Under the pieces are notes generated by a model. That model did no database searches. It was not told where the DNA came from and worked only from the letters and a program-made list of their open reading frames with translations. Source: Alphaproteobacteria bacterium (GTDB taxonomy: Bacteria > Pseudomonadota > Alphaproteobacteria > JAEULC01). From it: DNA of 64,000 nucleotides. Below, piece by piece: positions 61,824-64,000 of the stretch. The stretch spans positions 11,586 through 75,585 of the forward strand of contig JADZDN010000171.1 in the NCBI GenBank assembly GCA_020851015.1, read 5' to 3'. Within the stretch, counting starts at the first letter, position 1; each line of letters starts with the position of its first letter. The translations under genes and the position numbers were made by a program.

Positions 61824-64000
61824 CTACTCCGCGGCAGCGCCCACGCGCGTGGCCGCAAGGCGGAACTGGGAATGCTCTTCCTGCCAGTTGGACCAGCGGT
61901 TGGTCGGCCGTACCTCCACGGCGGTCACCTTGTACTCGGGGCAGTTGGTGGCCCAGTCCGAATAGTCCGTGGTCACCACGTTGGCGCCGGAGTCCGGATG
62001 ATGGAAGGTGGTGTAGACCACGCCCGGTTGCACGCGTTCGGTTATGTGCGCGAACAGCGTGGTGTCGCCGGAGCGGCTTATCAGGGCCACGCGGTCGCCG
62101 TCCCGGATGCCGCGGTTTTCGGCGTCGTGCGGATGGATCTCCAGCAGATCATGCGGATGCCAGGTCGAATTGGCGGTGCGCCTTGTCTGCGCGCCGACAT
62201 TGTACTGGCTGAGGATGCGTCCGGTCGTCAGCAGCAACGGGAAGCGCGGGCCGGTGCGCTCGTCGGTCGGCACGTATTCCGTGACCACGAACCTGCCCTT
62301 GCCGCGCGCGAAGCCGCCGACATGCATGATCGGCGTTCCTTCCGGCGCCTTTTCGTTGCATGGCCACTGAATGCTGCCGAGGCGATCGAGCGCCGCGTAG
62401 CTCACGCCGGCGAAGGTCGGCGTCAGGCGCGCGATCTCGTCCATGATCTCCGACGGGTGGGCATAGTCCATGGGATAGCCGAGCGCATTGGACAGCGCCA
62501 TGGTCGCCTCCCAGTCGGCCTTGCCGCTCATCGGCGGGATCGCCCGGCGCACGCGGCTGATCCGGCGCTCGGCGTTGGTGAACGTGCCGTCCTTTTCCAG
62601 GAACGAGGCGCCGGGCAGGAACACATGCGCGTAGGAGGCCGTCTCGTTGAGGAACAAGTCCTGCACCACCACGCACTCCATCGCGGCCAAGGCTGCGGTC
62701 ACGTGCTTGGTGTTGGGATCGGATTGAGCGATATCCTCACCCTGGACGTAGAGGCCCTTGAAGCCGCCCTCGACCGCCGCATCCAGCATGTTGGGGATGC
62801 GCAGGCCGGGCTCGGCATCGAGCGTCTTGCCCCAAGCGGCCTCGAACAGCGCGCGCGTGGCGTCTTCCGAGACATGGCGGTAGCCGGAGAACTCGTGCGG
62901 GAAGGAGCCCATGTCGCACGAGCCCTGCACGTTGTTCTGGCCGCGCAGCGGGTTCACGCCCACGCCGCGGCGGCCGAGATTGCCGGTGGCCATGGCAAGG
63001 TTCGCCATGCCCATGACCATCGTCGATCCCTGGCTGTGCTCGGTGACGCCGAGGCCGTAGTAGATCGCCGCGCGCCCGCCGGTGGCGTAGAGCCGCGCCG
63101 CGCCGCGGATCGCCTCGGCCGGCACGCCCGTGACCTTCGCAACCTGCTCCGGCGCGTTCTCGGGGCGCTCGATGAAGGCAAGCCAAGCGGCGAAGGCTTC
63201 GCTCTCGCAGCGCTCCGCCACGAAGGCACGGTCGATCAACCCTTCGGTCGCCACGACATGCGCGAGGGCGTTGATCAGCGCGACGTTCGTCCCGGGGAGC
63301 AGTTGCAGGTGATGCGCGGCCTGGACATGGGGCGTGCGCACCAGGTCGATCTGGCGCGGGTCGACGACGATCAGCTTGGCGCCTTCGCGCAGCCGGCGCT
63401 TCATGCGCGAGGCGAAGACGGGATGCGCATCGGTCGGGTTGGCGCCGATCACCATGATCACGTCGGCATCGGCCACGGAATCGAAGTCCTGGGTGCCGGC
63501 CGAGGTGCCGAAAGCGGTCTTGAGCCCATAACCCGTGGGCGAGTGGCAGACGCGGGCGCAGGTATCGACGTTGTTGTTGCCGAAGGCCGCGCGGATCATC
63601 TTCTGCACCAGGAAGGTTTCCTCGTTGGTGCAGCGCGAGGACGTGATGCCGCCCACCGCGCTGCGCCCGTACGTGGCCTGGATGCGCTTGAATTCGGACG
63701 CGGCGTGGTCGATCGCCTCGTCCCAGCTCACCTCGCGCCACGGGTCGGTGATCCCGGCGCGAATCATGGGCCTGGTGATGCGATCCTTGTGGGTGGCGTA
63801 GCCCCAGGCAAAGCTGCCCTTTACGCAGGAATGGCCGCGTTTGGCCTCGCCATCCTTGTAAGGCACCATGCGCACGACTTCATTGCCCTTGAGCTCGGCC
63901 TTGAACGAGCAGCCCACGCCGCAGTAGGCGCAGGTGGTGGTGACGCTCTTCTCCGCCTGGCCCATCCGGATGACGCTCTTTTCCATCAGCGTCGCGGTCG
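61824..64000 (-). CDS. fdsA: Formate dehydrogenase alpha subunit (partial, N-terminus beyond window)
   Basis: 725 codons, open through the right edge: the codons before the in-window ATG at 63986 (TATL, then MEKSVI) fit the normal FdsA continuation from its upstream iron-sulfur domain, so the true start is outside the window. Visible here: the 4Fe-4S motif C-x2-C-x3-C (TCAYCGVGC) with a fourth Cys in HSCVKG, the molybdenum-site Cys in ARVCHSPTGYG (Cys, not selenocysteine), and the bis-MGD domain. It oxidises formate to CO2. Cytoplasmic partner subunits FdsB and FdsG are presumably encoded further right. Confidence 0.9.
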   Translation of the reverse strand, partial: TATLMEKSVIRMGQAEKSVTTTCAYCGVGCSFKAELKGNEVVRMVPYKDGEAKRGHSCVKGSFAWGYATHKDRITRPMIRAGITDPWREVSWDEAIDHAASEFKRIQATYGRSAVGGITSSRCTNEETFLVQKMIRAAFGNNNVDTCARVCHSPTGYGLKTAFGTSAGTQDFDSVADADVIMVIGANPTDAHPVFASRMKRRLREGAKLIVVDPRQIDLVRTPHVQAAHHLQLLPGTNVALINALAHVVATEGLIDRAFVAERCESEAFAAWLAFIERPENAPEQVAKVTGVPAEAIRGAARLYATGGRAAIYYGLGVTEHSQGSTMVMGMANLAMATGNLGRRGVGVNPLRGQNNVQGSCDMGSFPHEFSGYRHVSEDATRALFEAAWGKTLDAEPGLRIPNMLDAAVEGGFKGLYVQGEDIAQSDPNTKHVTAALAAMECVVVQDLFLNETASYAHVFLPGASFLEKDGTFTNAERRISRVRRAIPPMSGKADWEATMALSNALGYPMDYAHPSEIMDEIARLTPTFAGVSYAALDRLGSIQWPCNEKAPEGTPIMHVGGFARGKGRFVVTEYVPTDERTGPRFPLLLTTGRILSQYNVGAQTRRTANSTWHPHDLLEIHPHDAENRGIRDGDRVALISRSGDTTLFAHITERVQPGVVYTTFHHPDSGANVVTTDYSDWATNCPEYKVTAVEVRPTNRWSNWQEEHSQFRLAATRVGAAAE

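Noticed and set aside
61824..64000. Selenocysteine-type formate dehydrogenase.
   Set aside because: The active-site codon is Cys (ARVCHSPT); no in-frame TGA readthrough is needed.
1..64000. tRNA, rRNA, CRISPR, prophage, transposon or origin features.
   Set aside because: None could be found by reading; no tandem repeats, integrase or transposase genes are present.

Overview
The window is about 64 kb of GC-rich, densely coded bacterial chromosome. High-GC codon use, Tat-exported binding proteins, many stacked ABC importers, a hopanoid-modification cluster and an Fds-type formate dehydrogenase together suggest a soil or rhizosphere proteobacterium, most likely alphaproteobacterial. That assignment is inference; no rRNA or other marker lies in the window. 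I see no tRNA, rRNA, prophage, insertion sequence or CRISPR array.

Layout. 1-159 is the tail of an Lrp/AsnC regulator. 292-4261 is a polyamine-type importer (binding protein, two permeases, ATPase); a decayed second copy of the binding protein's 3' end sits inside it, and an SDR enzyme follows. 5171-12767 is a LysR-controlled dipeptide-type importer operon led by a class V PLP enzyme. The LysR gene is flanked by two inverted copies of a 48-bp sequence. Convergent to it, on the minus strand, are HyuA, HyuB and an M24 peptidase (17772 down to 12745). 18222-28222 is a second, unrelated hyu module: a divergent LacI regulator, then HyuA, HyuB, a DUF1028 protein and a complete family-1 importer. 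A possible LysR fossil lies at its left edge.

28425-37535 is an outer-membrane lipid locus: hpnI, hpnJ, hpnN, hpnL and a CDP-alcohol phosphatidyltransferase form a tight minus-strand operon, with hpnK divergent and a two-repeat membrane protein downstream. hpnI, hpnK and hpnJ are the known enzymes for the cyclitol-ether head group of bacteriohopanetetrol. The phosphatidyltransferase is an unexpected member.

37653-49949 is catabolic. A threonine-synthase-fold enzyme is followed by a minus-strand operon (45211 down to 38865) of a MmgE/PrpD protein, an amino-acid binding protein, a thiolase-fold protein lacking the thiolase nucleophile, its DUF35 partner, an acyl-CoA ligase and a lone permease. 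A divergent GntR regulator and a 24-bp palindrome lie at its head. Next is an AtuA-DUF4387-aminotransferase III operon with its own GntR regulator. 50047-59270 holds two complete polar-amino-acid importers. A LysR gene lies between them, and a D-2-hydroxyacid dehydrogenase and an RraA-like aldolase follow the second. A minus-strand FMN hydroxy-acid dehydrogenase comes next. The right end (60756-64000) carries fdsD, fdhD and the 3' part of fdsA, cut by the window edge.

Overall this is an uptake-and-catabolism region: six periplasmic binding proteins and five complete importers, each beside hydrolases, PLP enzymes or dehydrogenases that could process the imported compound. Strong hairpins directly follow three of the binding-protein genes, fitting higher expression of the binding protein than of its membrane partners.
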